From positions 16,161,925-16,225,924 of the forward strand of contig OX235266.1 in NCBI GenBank assembly GCA_944472135.2: a stretch of 64,000 nt of DNA, given 5' to 3'. Shown here piece by piece: positions 36,401-50,181 of the stretch (positions are counted from its first letter, which is position 1; each line of letters begins with the position of its first letter). The position numbers and the translations under genes were made by a program. The notes under the pieces were generated by a model. That model was given only the letters and a program-made list of their open reading frames with translations, was not told the origin of the DNA and made no database searches. Source of the stretch: Trichobilharzia regenti. Its lineage: Eukaryota > Platyhelminthes > Trematoda > Strigeidida > Schistosomatidae.

Positions 36401-39400
36401 GCAAACTGAATTCTATCAGTCAGTCAGTCAGTGGTCACTATGCCACCACTAGGTGGCTCACCATATCACGGTGCACTTTGAATTGTTGATGTTAGATAAA
36501 AGTATCGAATGCAGTCCTACAGGATGTGAATCGCTAGCTCAAATAGCTCAGTGATGGTAACGTCTTTGACTGCAGGCAGGCAGCACCGGGTGACGCGGGT
36601 TTGAATATCAGAAGGAGGGATATGAGTTCCTTCAAGGTGGTTGCAGATATACCTTGCTGACTGACTGGTAGTGCCAACTAGTAGCATGAGACCTAGGTGG
36701 TGTTCAAGGTTTCCTGTGGCCGATTGCCTCCAAACATCTGGTGTCATACTGTGCAAAAAAGATGTTCAGACAGACCTTTTGTAACTTATAGTATTTTGAT
36801 AGAGTGTTTAAGTTTGTTTGCAGTTGACATTAAATCCACAAATAGTAAAATATGACCTCATATTATCCTAAAAATTATGCATTCATTCTTTCTTGGTCTG
36901 TTCAAATAAATCAAGGAGACCAGTTTTATGATATCAGAGGGCGTGTTTTGATCTTTAACATCGTGTTGGTATGTGATACAAATAAATAACTTCCAAGTGT
37001 TTAGTTTGCAGTCCACTTTTATGGGCGTGTGTTGCTAATCAATGTGACCAATAGTCCTTCCACCGATGCATTCCTCAACATCACGTCCCGTAAAAAAATC
37101 AATAACACTGCTTTTGAACCTATACAGTTCAAATTTGGAATGCAAAGAAATCAAAAAGAAAGAATGCCAATTTCCTGCGAATTACAAAATCTATTCATAT
37201 GTCAATGAATAATCATCTTAGATTTTGAAGTAAATTTCAAATATCTAGCTAAGCTACTTAATTATAATTACAGTAGTATATAAAATAAAGGTGAAAATAT
37301 CACAGTTATGTGAGGCAAGGTAAGACGAAGCAAAATGGATACTGTGGAGAAATCAAAAAATTTACACACAGACGAACCAAAGAACGAACGAACGAAATTG
37401 ACTAAGAGTCTTAAATTTTCCTTTTTTGGCACAGTTAATCATTTCATGGGCACATTGGTTGCATTAGTGAATTATTAACACAATGTTTCTACTTACAGGT
37501 TGAAAAGGATTGTTCTCTGAATCCAAAGGCAGAGGTGTACCGCCAGGTTCAGCAGACTGTATGATAAAGAAAGTAATATACCAGGGAATAGAAGATTAAT
37601 ACAAAGCGACATATACATATATACACTCTACAATAATAGGATTATAAAAAAGCGAAACTAATATGTTCTGCATAAAAGAGACCTTCTATTTTAGTCAGAT
37701 TTCACGACTATCACAAACGACTTATATCGATATAAAGGATTTTATGGATTTAAGCACCGCATTGTTATTCCTTTAGTTCCCGAGTCGAAAATAAGGCCCC
37801 TCCAGGACATCCCTATGTAACTCTAATCTCCACAAATGATTACAAGCCTTTATTTTATCCACATACGATTTTATTCATGTCATCCTAGACCGGTTGTTTA
37901 GCATTGAGAGACTACTTCAAGACCTGATTAGTGTGCAGGGTCAATCAACGGTTTTCTCAGGGTGCTTGCATAATCATCCATTTCGACTTGCCGGCCATGT
38001 GATCTTCTACTTTGACTACAGATTGATATCAGTTAGAGGATTGTTGAAAACTAGCTGGGAGTATTGGACAGCTGTTTCATCAGTCTACTTTGGGACTCTT
38101 CTTCAGCAGCATCCATCGACCTCCAGGGTTCGAACCCATAACATTCTGGTCACAAGGAAGGCTTGTAGAACATTCAGCCAATGAAACCCAATTCAATGGT
38201 CAGTCAATGAATGCTAACTTCTACCGATTCGTGATATTTAGCGCGACTGGCACCAACTAATGTCATCCGCTGGGAACACTATTGACACTCCCTACTGGGA
38301 TGGATCTCACTGAGCCATTGAATCCTGTCCTAGTGGCTGGATGGTATACGAGCTTGCCTTCCTTGTAACTGGAAGCATTTGGGTTCGAACCATAATGGTC
38401 GATGGGTACCGCCGATGATTCCCAAACTAGGCTGACGAAACAGCTGGCTGTCCAGTACTCTCAGGTGGTGGTTTTCAATGGTTCTCTCTCTAACTGATAT
38501 CAATCCGTGATCAAACTCGTAAAAACAAATCTAATCCTTACAAATCAACTCTTGAAATGAAAATGTCATATGCTACAGCACACTGTTTATAATACAAAGT
38601 GTCATACATCAAATCAGCATGTCTAACATTGTCGTTGAAAGTAAAAGAGATATAAAAAGCCTCGTTGACTTTGATCACAAACATTTACGTTTCATCTCTC
38701 AGCTTAGATGATAAAAATAATGCACAATAATATTGAAGTTATCCTGGTGTTCGTTTACAAGGGTTTGACTGGTTTGATTGGTTACAGGATTTCATCATGA
38801 GTTGACATCGTTAAGAGAACCATTGGAAAACCACCAGTGGAGTACTGGACTGTCAGCTGTTTTGTCAGCCTAGTTTGAGGCTCTTCGGCAGTACGCACAC
38901 ACACACACACACACCAGCAGGTTCGAACCCAGGACATTCTGGTTACAAGGCTAGCGAGCTAGTTCGTAGACCATTAAGCCACTCACTGGGAGGCGATCCA
39001 ATGGCCAGCCAGACCATGAATTCCAACGTCCACCTTAATTCACGATACAGCGCGCGACCACCAGCCAACATCTTCGTTGGCGATTATTTATCCATACATT
39101 CAACCTACTGTACCCCACAAGAAACCAGATAACTACCTACCTGCATAAGACTAGTCACTAGTGAGCAATCAGACTGATATTCAAGCGTCGGTTTGCAGGA
39201 ATTCGATTGGTTACACGAAGTTAGGCATAGAGTGTTAGGTAAATAAAGGTTTGTGAAGTTTTACCGATTGAAATGACAGAGAAACATGTTATGAATAACA
39301 AGTTTTTGAGTTTTTCCTCAGGTAATATGGTCTAATATCAACTTAAGGGGTAGATAAGATGAGGTTTCTAACGATTAGCTTGAGCTAGCCACATAGAGGG

Positions 39401-42400
39401 GAGGGACTTATAGACTGCATGACTGGGTTCTTTGCGATACCAAATTATATATTAAAAACTAAAAACTGTTAGTGGTAGTCTCTGTCGGCCTGTTTTCGAC
39501 ATAGAACTTTGCACATATGTGCACCAGTTCAAGTCGCCACACTCCCCCAATGTAGAACACAAAGCAACAGAAGAGAGTAGAAAAATGCATTTTAGAGAGA
39601 GTAAACACAGGTGTGAGACAAAGGAGTAGTAATAACGAAGAACCATATAGTTTCATTGGATATTGTGAGCCACAAGGAGTGGATACATCTGTGACAGTAT
39701 TGGAGAAGAACAATTTTAAGCCATATCAGCGATCGTCTCTAGCCATTGGATTTTACCGTCCCGAGGACCCTAACCAGGAAGTCTACACCTCCCTACGTGG
39801 TTTATTCTAACTTTTGTGGATTTCATGGACTGATGAAGCCATATTTTCTTTCGACCACCACTGGCTCTTTTCTAACCTGACTGTATGTCAGCTAACATCG
39901 CCCGTCAGTCGAGGGAGGCGATGACTAGACATACGTAACACATGTCCTAACCATCTCATCGGTGTGACTTTACAGCCTCGTCAATTGATTTCCCACATAC
40001 CTAGCACTCACTGGACAGATGACTAACCTCAATATTGCTCACTCTATTATACCACCACCTGGCACGGGAAATAGAGCGCAAGGACCTATGACCAAAGACA
40101 GCTAATCTCTTCATGTCTTCCACTCTCAGTGGTCACGTTTCGCAGCCATAAAGAAATACGGAGCGGACTGCTGTAGTGCAGTACACCCGCCCTTTGGTCG
40201 ATAGCCAGCCGGATATCACTTCTACGCCAGAGACGGCATAAACTGGCATATCCGAAACTTGCCCTCTGTATCCGTGCTGAGATTTTCGTTAGAGATCAAC
40301 CCGTTGAGGCATATTGTACTTCCCAAGTAGGTGAAGCGGTCAACGTGCACTACCACTTCACTCCCTATTTCTAATCTAGGATTCGGTGTAGTCCAGTCCT
40401 GTAACATCATCGTACATTTGACAGTGGGAGCGAATCGCATGCCAAACATTCGTAGATTGCAGGTCAAGGTGTTTAGAAGACTCTGCATTTTGTCAGCGTC
40501 CTCGCCTAGAAGGACTATATCGTCTGCATATTCTAAGTCAAGGAGATTATTCCCTGATGGTAACAAGTCAATCCCTGAGTCTCTGAAGTGAGTTAGGGTT
40601 AAATCCATTAGTACATCTATGATGATGACTATCGACCAAAGGGCGTTGCCATCGAGAGTGGAGTATTTGAAAAGTCTGGCTAGCTGTCTTTGATCATAGG
40701 TGCCTGCGTTCTATCTCCCGTGTGAAGTGGTGGTATAATAGAGTGAGCAATATTGAGGTTAGTCATCTGTCCAGTGAGTGCTAGGTATGTGGGAGGGGAA
40801 ATCAATTGACGAGGCTGTGAAGTTACACCAATTTACATGGTTAGGATATGTGTTATGCCTGCCTGCCTAGCCATCGCCTTCCTTGACAATGGGCAATGCT
40901 AGCTGACTGAAATTAGAAAAAAGCGAAAGCTACTGGTGGTCAAAGACAAACATGGTTTCATCAGTCAGTGAAATCCACAACAGTTAGGTTACACGCCGAC
41001 CAATCACTTAGGGAGGGGGTGTAGACTTTCAGACTGACTGATTGGCGTCTTCGGGACGGTAAACACTTAAAATCATTCTCCGTGATGACTGGTACAGATG
41101 CATCCACTCCCTGTGACTTGTAATACTCAATAAAACTACATTGTTCTTCGATATTATTATTCTTTTTGCCTTATATCTCTGTTTTGCATTTCTCTTGCTT
41201 TGTGCACTATATCGAGTGTAGCGACTTGAACTACTGCACATGGGTGTAAAGTTCTATGTTGAATCCAGTCAGTCAGTCAGTCAGTTAAGTCAGCAAAGTT
41301 TTACATTGAAAAATTTAGTTCACTTCATCAAACTGAATATATGATCAAAGTCTATCTGTCTGTCTGGATTCAACATAGAACTTGCCACCGAAGTGCACCA
41401 GTTCGAGTTGCCACCTTCCAAATAGCACACAAACGTAGACAAGAAGATGAGTGAAGAGAATCAATAGAATTTGACAAGTATAAGAGTGAAACAGAATGGG
41501 TAATGGTAGAAAAGAATACGAAAGATTACAGAGACTGAATACATCTGCGCTGGCCATTGACAACGATTTTGAGCCATGTCACCTATTGTCTCCAGCCATT
41601 GATTCCTAGAGTCCCGAGGGCCCCAACCCGGGAGTCTGCATCTCCCTACCTACCTGACTCAGTTTAACTGTCAAGGATCTCATGGATTGATGCCATGTTT
41701 TTGTTTGGCCACCACTTACCCTTTTCCAACCTGCACCTATATCAGCTAGTGATGTTCGTTGGGGGAGGCGGTGGTTAGGCATGCGCAGCACGTGACCTAG
41801 CCATCTCAGTCTATGTAACTTTATAGCCTCGTCGATTGATTTTCCCTCTTTGCCTGCCCAACACTCTACGCCTAACGTCAACATTACTTACCTTATTAAA
41901 CCACCTAACGTGAGAAAGAGATCGCAGACATCTATGATCAAAAACAGTCAACCTTTTCATGTCTTCAACTCGTATTGGCCATGTTTCAGAGCCATAGACA
42001 AGGACGGAGCGAACTGCTGAGCAGTACACACGTCCCTTGGTTGATAACGGGATGTCACGCCTACGCCAGAGATGGTGTAAGTCAGCGAAAGCAGCTCGGG
42101 CTTTTCGGATCCGTGCTGAGATTTCATCGCCAATCAGTCCGTTGGTGCTAATACAACTTCCCAGATAGGTGAAGTGGTCAACATGTTCTATCACTTCACT
42201 CCCTATCACTAAGTTAGGTAGGAGTTGACGTGGTCCAGTCCTGTAGCAGCATCTTACATTTTGTAGGGGCGAATCGCATGCCAAACATACGGAGATTGCT
42301 GCTCAAAGTGTTCAGAAGACTCTGCATTTTGTCAGCATCCTCCCCTAACAGGACTATGTCATCTGCATATTCTAAGTCCATAAGACTATGATCAAAGTAC

Positions 42401-45400
42401 ACTTTATTAATGTTAAACTCTTTGACCATTATATAGATGAATTCATCAGATCATACTCGGAACACTAAAGCCATTAATCAATTAAAACCACTTACAATAC
42501 TGTAATGAATCTTTACTCTCTCCTCTCCCTCTGCTTATCTGTTCAAACTGAATTGATGAGCATTAGATGAACATTCTTAAAGTGGATTTTTACTTCTCTC
42601 TCAGTGAGTTAATATCATTTAAGTAGATATTCGCAAAAAATTATGATATTTGATAGAAAGGTGTTAAAGGCTCTACCACCGTGTACTTTACTGAACCAAC
42701 CAACCAACCAATCAACTAATCATTGGTTACAGGATTTCATCATGAGCTGATATTGGTTAGAGAACCATTGGAAAACCAGCTGGAAGGAGTACTGGACAGC
42801 TGTTTCCGTTGTCCTTAGTTTGCGACTATATCGTGAATTGGCAGACGTTAGAATTCATGGACTGGCCATTGGATCGGATCTCAGTAGCTTAATAATATAC
42901 GAGCTCGCCTTGTAATCAGAAGGACCTGGGTTCGAACCATGCGGTTAGGGTTCGTACTGATGAAGAGTCCCAAACTTGAATGGAAGAAACAGCTGGCTGT
43001 CCAGTATTATCAGGTGGTTTTCCAATGATTCGCTCATCAATGTCAGCTCATGCTGAAATCTTGTAAACAATCAGACGAAATCCCTACAAAACCAATTCTT
43101 GAATACAAATTGGGATGTTTGTATGAGGATTTGCTGTTAATGTACAACTTACTGTTTATTATTAGAACGAATAAGTTTCTTTTATTAGCCGTGAAGTAGT
43201 GATTTATGCATTTACTGACATGATAATAGTTATAGTGTCGTGCTATGAAGAAGCCTTCACAAGTCAAGCTAGGCGAACCAGCATCACTCCTTCATAATGC
43301 GGTTGTAATAATATATAGTTCAATGCTAAATCATTTGTCAGATATATGGCAGTATAAAAACACTGTATAGCGAATGGCATTGTATTTAAAAGTTTACTAA
43401 GTAAATAATACTGTCTTATTGTTCATTACATAAATTTTTTTCAAGAAATGCTAAAATGGATCGATATTAAAAAGACAGACCTTTAAATCGCTGGGTGATA
43501 TGTCCTTATTTATTCTTTGGCCTTCTAGTGGAACATAGGGCTCCCCTAGCACCTATCCATTTCTTTATTACCATGTTCTCCGAAGTCTTTCACAGCTAGT
43601 TGTTCCACCACAGCTCTCATAAGTCTTCATTTCCTTCATATCACCCAAGAGGTAACACCCAACTCTTCGTTTACCAAAACCGCGTCCCACTCGAGGCCAT
43701 GGCGTTTGACAAAATCAAAATAGGACGCATAGGGACACAGCCACAAGATGTTTGAGGTGAGCAAAGATGCTCAGATTGCAAAAATAAAACGAGAAAATAT
43801 GGTGCAGATGTGTTAGGAATCTATTTGTGGCAGCTAATTCACTTCTACGAAATTCCCAAACATAATACCAATCTTCAGGTATTGGATTTGTAGGGATTTT
43901 TGTTTGATTGCATAGAGGATGTCATCATGAACTGACATCATTTAGCGAACCATTGGAGAACCCCCTGGGAGCCTAATTTGTGACTCTTCATCAGTACGCA
44001 CCCACCATCGGGGTTCGAACCCAGGACCTTCTGGTTTCAATGCAAACTGGCTCGTAGACAATTGAGCTTTACGGGTCATTGCGTCTACGAACCCGCCTTG
44101 TAACCAGAAGGTTCTGGGTCCAAACCATGGCGATGGGTGCGTACTGATGAAGAGTCTCAAACTAGGACGAAACAGCTGCCCAGTACTCCCAGGTTTACCG
44201 ATGGTTCTCTAACTGATGTCAGCTCATGATAATACCAATCATAAAGTTATTCATCATTGGCTTATCTCAGACATCTAAAGGTTACACACCCATTGAAGAC
44301 CCTTCAGAGAACACGATAACACTCATTCTGTCATCTAGTGAATAATGACTGGAAGTGGTGGAATACAAGGACGGCAGACTTGGCAGTTGGATGTGTGCAT
44401 CCAGCCTCCCTCCTCCCAAGTCGATGAGTGATGGCGTTTCCATTCAGGGACTCGAAACCTGAAACTATCGTTTCATACGCCAAAGCGAACACACAGCTGA
44501 TGAGAACCAAAAAGAACGAAGTGAGCATCTTGGTTTCCCTTGCTGTTAGTCACTGCCTCACACCAAATTAATCGATGTTAACTCCTCAGGAAGAAAATTC
44601 TTTTCATCATCCGTCTCTGCCATGCTTCCCTGTATACTTAATATTATGAAGGAGACAGTGACGTTGAAAGCATAAAAGAGGAAAAAATTAACACAACATG
44701 AGATGACAATACACATAATCTAATGTATTAATTACCTCAGCAACTTTGACAAATACATTCATTGCTTCCATACGCTTGACGAAACTTTTATATATCTCCA
44801 AGGATAAACGACAATCACGTTTAGACATTGTGAAATATCGACCTGTATGTGTGTGTGTGTGTGGACGGCGGGGAAGAAGGAAATCAAAAAAGCAAAAAAA
44901 GGAGTATGAATATCTCTCATTACACCAAAATATGATACGAATAAAAAAAACCCTATAACCAGGTGAGGTGCAGTGACAAATTACTCACCAATGACATTAA
45001 CTGACGGTCACGTTGCCAGTCACGAACCGATAGAGGTTATAATTCATGGAATATTGACTTCCTACGCAATGACTGAAATGCCAACACAGGTTGTCTCGTA
45101 AACGGAAGGTCTTGGGTTAGATCTGATGATATCATATTTGAGTGCGGTCATAGGTGCGTAAAGATGAAGCATAGCAAACTAGGACGGATTTTCAATGGGT
45201 TATTTTTAAAACTCATATCAATCCTTGATTAAACCCGACTAAATTCGCGTACATTTCAGTAACCAATAAAAACTGTTGCAATTCTATGTGGTTGGGATCC
45301 AGGTATTTCGGTTCGACTTTTATGAAACAGCCTATGAAAAAACATTTACCGTGTGAAACAGTTGATGATACTACCCGGTTTCCAAAGGCTGAATTAGTTT

Positions 45401-45480
45401 GGAGAAGGATTCGAAACCATATTCTGTTTGGTTGAAAATCGTGTCGTTGAATCAATAAGTCACACATCTAACTGTTTGTA

Positions 45481-45552
<72 letters not shown>

Positions 45553-48500
45553 ACGTACGGTAAACAGAAATGATGCGCTCGAGTACATTTTATATTCTTT
45601 AACCAATCATTCAGCGTATGATTTCGGCGTACACGAAAAGACATGAAATGGAATGTTCAAACATATATACATATTATTTTGTTGGCCAAGTCAAACTTTA
45701 AGCACCACTAACTACCAAAGGAGTGCGACCACACTAATGACCCTGAAACGCTAGCTGAGGAAGTTAGTGAAACCTGGCAAGTAATGTCGTCATCATCAAT
45801 AAAATATCTTCATTGACGTGTCATGCCATTAAATGGAATATCTGACAAGTTTCAGCCTTGGTTTGAGAAGGATTAAGTTACGCATTAAGCCCAGGGACAA
45901 GGTTAGGGTTAGACGGGGGGTCCGTCAAGGGGACCCTCTATCCCCACTTCTCTTCATCGCATGCATGGATGAAGTCATCAAGAGGAGCTCTCCGGGAGTT
46001 GGCTTCGACTTCGGCTCAACTAAGGTAGACTCCCTGGCATACGCGGACGACCTGATAGTATTAGCTAACACTCCTAAGGAACTCCAGAGTAAGTTGGATG
46101 ACTTGGACAAAGCACTTCAGGAAGCAGGTATGCATATCAACGTAGCAAAGTCCAGCGCGCTAACTCTAGTAATCGACGGTCAACGCAAGACCACAGTAAC
46201 TTTACCATCCACATACACCATAGGCGCAGATAGGATCCACCCTATGAAACCGGGAGAGTGCTTTAGACACCTGGGACTAGATTTCAACCAAGGAGGTATA
46301 GTTAAGAAAAACCTAACGGAAACCTTAGAGGCAATGCTTAAAGAGGTGGATGACGCTCCTCTGAAACCACATCAGAGATTACGCATCTTACAGACTTTCC
46401 TGATACCACGGCTGCAATACGCCATTCTTGCCCACCCCATGGGCGCAACCACTATGCAGGCCATGGATCGCATGATTCGCATACACGTGAAGCAATGGCT
46501 GCACCTACCGAAGGATACCCGAACGCCTACTTTTACACAACCATTCCAGACGGCGGATAAGGCATAGAATGCCTCCATACAGCAGTTCCAGTTAGACGCA
46601 TAGCGCGCCTAAGAACCCTACAATCTTCCACATGTCCAGCAGTTCAAGCCGCAATGGAGAAGGCGGCGATGCAACCAACTATCAGATTATGGTCAAAGGG
46701 GGCTATAATAGGAGGAAGGAGATATGCAAATAAGATAGAAACGGCGAAGGCTTGGAGAGAAGAATGGTTGGGAAAGAAGGATGGTATAGGCATGAAGGAC
46801 GCCCCGAAGACTCGAGTGTCGCATAGATGGCTTCGGAAGACGGACACAATTTTCCCAAGAATCTTCATTAGGGGGACACAACTAAGGGGGAACCTACTAG
46901 GTACCAAGGTAAGGGCATCAAGAGGACGCGCAACGAATGGAAGGGAAATCGACCTGCGTTGCAGGTGCGGTAGTGGTCACAAGGAAAACCTATCACACAT
47001 CTTACAAAGATGCCGGATAACATATAGGCCAAGGATTGCTCGGCACGACAGGATAGTTCATAGTTTAGCAGAAGCAATCGGAAAGAAAAGCTTCAAGGTA
47101 CTAAAGGAGCCAAACGTGAAATACTTTGGTACATACTTCAAACCCGACATTGTTGCAATTAAGGACAGAACAGCCTATGTCATCGACGTTAAAGTGACAA
47201 ACGATAATACTCTACGGCAATCCTGGAGAACCAAAGTATGTAAGTATGACGACATCAACAGGAACAGGAAACTGAGGGACCATATAAAGAAAACCATAGG
47301 AATTACAGTAGTTCGATTCCTCCACTACCCTTCCATCATCAGCATGAAAGGACTCCTATACGAGGGCAGTGAACGGGCAATGACTAGACTAGGACTATCG
47401 AAAATAACACTCTCCGATCTCTGCCTACTAACCATCGTCGGATCCCTCAAATGCTACGACGGCTTCTATTTGGAAGAGGGACAGAGGTAAGTTTGACAAT
47501 TTTTGGTTATTTACATACCATGTTTCCTTTCCCTTACAGACAGCCATGCCCCCCAGAAAGGTAGGTTTCTCTCAACATGAATATCCTCATAGAAACGCAA
47601 TTACTAGGATAGCAAGATCAGGAAAAACGTATCCCACGTAGTATCCTATGATCGGAGTTAATATTCCCTCCAAACGGATCCGTGAGGCGATACGAATTGC
47701 TGGTCTCGAAACCCTAGAAATTGGGCTTCTACCTTTCTACCCCTACAGATGGAGTTAGACGAAGAGGGGGGATGGCTACAACGCTAGAACCCTGGCGCTG
47801 CGTCGTCAGCAACCGGTATCGAACAGCCCTTTGATGATGCTTAAACCAACCCAGTCTGGCCGAGTGTGTAAAGGATCTTCATGATATGATTGATTCTGAA
47901 GCTCGGACAATTGCTTGCTAACCACGCAAGCACTAAAGGGCTGAAATGCTCTGGGTGCCACCGCTCGCGCAAGCGGGCGGTGTGGACTGGGTTGGCAGAC
48001 AGCGAAGAAGGGTGCGTAGTGAGATCCGGTTGGTTTAAGTGGTGGGCAACCTAGGTCGGGTACTTGATACCGTCCCCACTTAGACGGTTTGGAGTAGAAG
48101 ACTAGGGACAGTGGGGCCTTCTCCGTTAGTAGGAGTGTCAGGACCTAGCTGGCACACCGTTTTCATGCAAGCGCACTTTTTAGAAACCAATCCAGAACAC
48201 CGGGTTGGTGACGATGGTCGACCTGCACAGCAGGAAAGATCGTGAAACCGAACTAGCCAAATGCCTCACCATCGTGTTCCGCCCAGTGCTCTGAGTATCA
48301 ACGTGAAGAAACTCAACAGGGCATGGGTAATGGCGAGATGATTTGCGATGACACTTCCGCTATGTGATGGCTTAGCAAGGGAGGCGTGCTTCCTTTGTCA
48401 AGTCTCCAACTAAAATGGATTTTATCCAGGGCGTATGTTGGTAGCCCCAGCATGCGTCTTACACGGTTCCAAGAATCGGTGGGAGTGAAATCGCCCGTCG

Positions 48501-50127
48501 CCGATTTGAGGGGCTTAGCACGTGTGGCCCTACATGCGGTGCAAGGACCGTAATCCTTTGACCATCGTGTGTTTTCCAATATTGGCTTCTCTTGTTAAGT
48601 CTACATTTGGTTCCCTTAGTTCGGCCCATTGTTTTGAGTGTCAACGTGAAGAAACTCAACCGGGCATGGGTAATGGCGGGACAGAGACGTAATTGCACGC
48701 GGCAGGCGCCTCCTAGTGGTGACCGCTGGGTGGGGCTTATCGGCAGGCAAACCGAGCTCCAGCAAAGACCTGTCGCAGTATGCGACAACGTCTGGTTACT
48801 CAGTCTTGATGAAGCAGTGGTACCGTCCTTAGGCTTTATGTGGTGCACGAGACATCGGCGGTGCCGAGATCTGTTGGATTCTTGATGAGAGGACCGGGGC
48901 CAATAACAACTGGTTCACGGGTGGCTACGGAGGACCGGTAATCCCATTCGCGAGGCGCGGCAGGGCAGCTGTTGCCGAGGCCAGTCCGACGTGGTGTCTT
49001 GTGCAGTGGGCTGTGGCTTGGAGGACGGGATCTCGGTCCATGACTCAGGATGGGCTGACTCCAGTGCGTAAATGTCCATGATATAGATGTTCTGGTATGA
49101 CGCAGGGGATACCTTTGGCTGTCTCAGGATAGTCAACCCTCCTTATGCTATGGTGTGGTCTTTGGCTTCGGCCTGCAATAGAGGAGTTATACACAGGTAA
49201 AATTAAATAGACAATTTAATAAACAAATAAATAAATTAGGTGACACCTCAAAAGTTATGTAATTCGAAGGGTGGGTGAAGTGGACAGATGTTCAGAGTTT
49301 AAACATTAAATATCATAAAAGTACGAAGGAATTGGAAAATAAGAAAGGGTGGTGGAGGGTTTTAATTAGAATCTACCTAGGCTAAGCAAAGGAGAGACAG
49401 GTGGTAGAACAAACTTCTTTTGGTGCATGCAAAGACACTAGGATTGTTGTCTCAAATTAATTCCCACAGCTTCGACTGTGTGTAAATGGCGAATTCGAAT
49501 TCCATACGATAGGTTCGATGGACTGGGATAAATAACCTTGAAGTCAGACACACTCACTATTTCTGTCCACTTGGTGGCCGTTATCACCAATCAAATGAGT
49601 CAAAATAGAACTTCTTATAGATTTTATTTGGCCTTTTCTTCTGAACCATGAAGGAAGATGTTCATTAATGCGTTTGTTAAGCCCTATATAACCAGCTTTC
49701 TCCACAGAAGTCGCACAGCTAGGTAGCTTGTCTTTCGCTTAAGCAATCATGATTGGTCGGCAGTTGGAAAATGACAAACGAAGACTGGCTGTAGCACAGG
49801 TCTATTTTAATGCTCTCAATAATCTTAGATGTGAGACTTCAACTAGCCACGTCCTCATTAAATTGCAATTTAGAGATAGAGTTGTTTCTTTTAAACTATT
49901 GTCAGTTCCTCCACATTATACCTGGTGTTCATGTGCCTGTCTCCTTATAAATCTACTAGGATAACCCATTTGGACCAGCGTATTTTGGATGTATCCTAAT
50001 TCACTTTCTAGGGGGTCATCTACACAGACAGATCCCTCTTCCTCTGTTCGTGAGGTATCTGACCAAATTGATTGTGAATTGGATTAGTAAAACACTGAAG
50101 TAATGTGTATATTGTCTTACAGATATA

Positions 50128-50181
<54 letters not shown>

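Noticed and set aside
44331..44528. 65-residue minus frame as an extra AP180/PICALM exon
   Set aside because: It is not needed by the phases of exons 4 and 5, shows no ANTH similarity and lacks a suitable splice pair.
47740..48300. Ribosomal RNA or spliced-leader gene in the GC-rich island
   Set aside because: No 28S, 18S or 5.8S text and no schistosome spliced-leader sequence could be recognised. The block follows an R2-like coding region directly.
50130..50178. (TA)n tract as a replication origin
   Set aside because: Simple AT repeats are frequent in this window and nothing else supports an origin.
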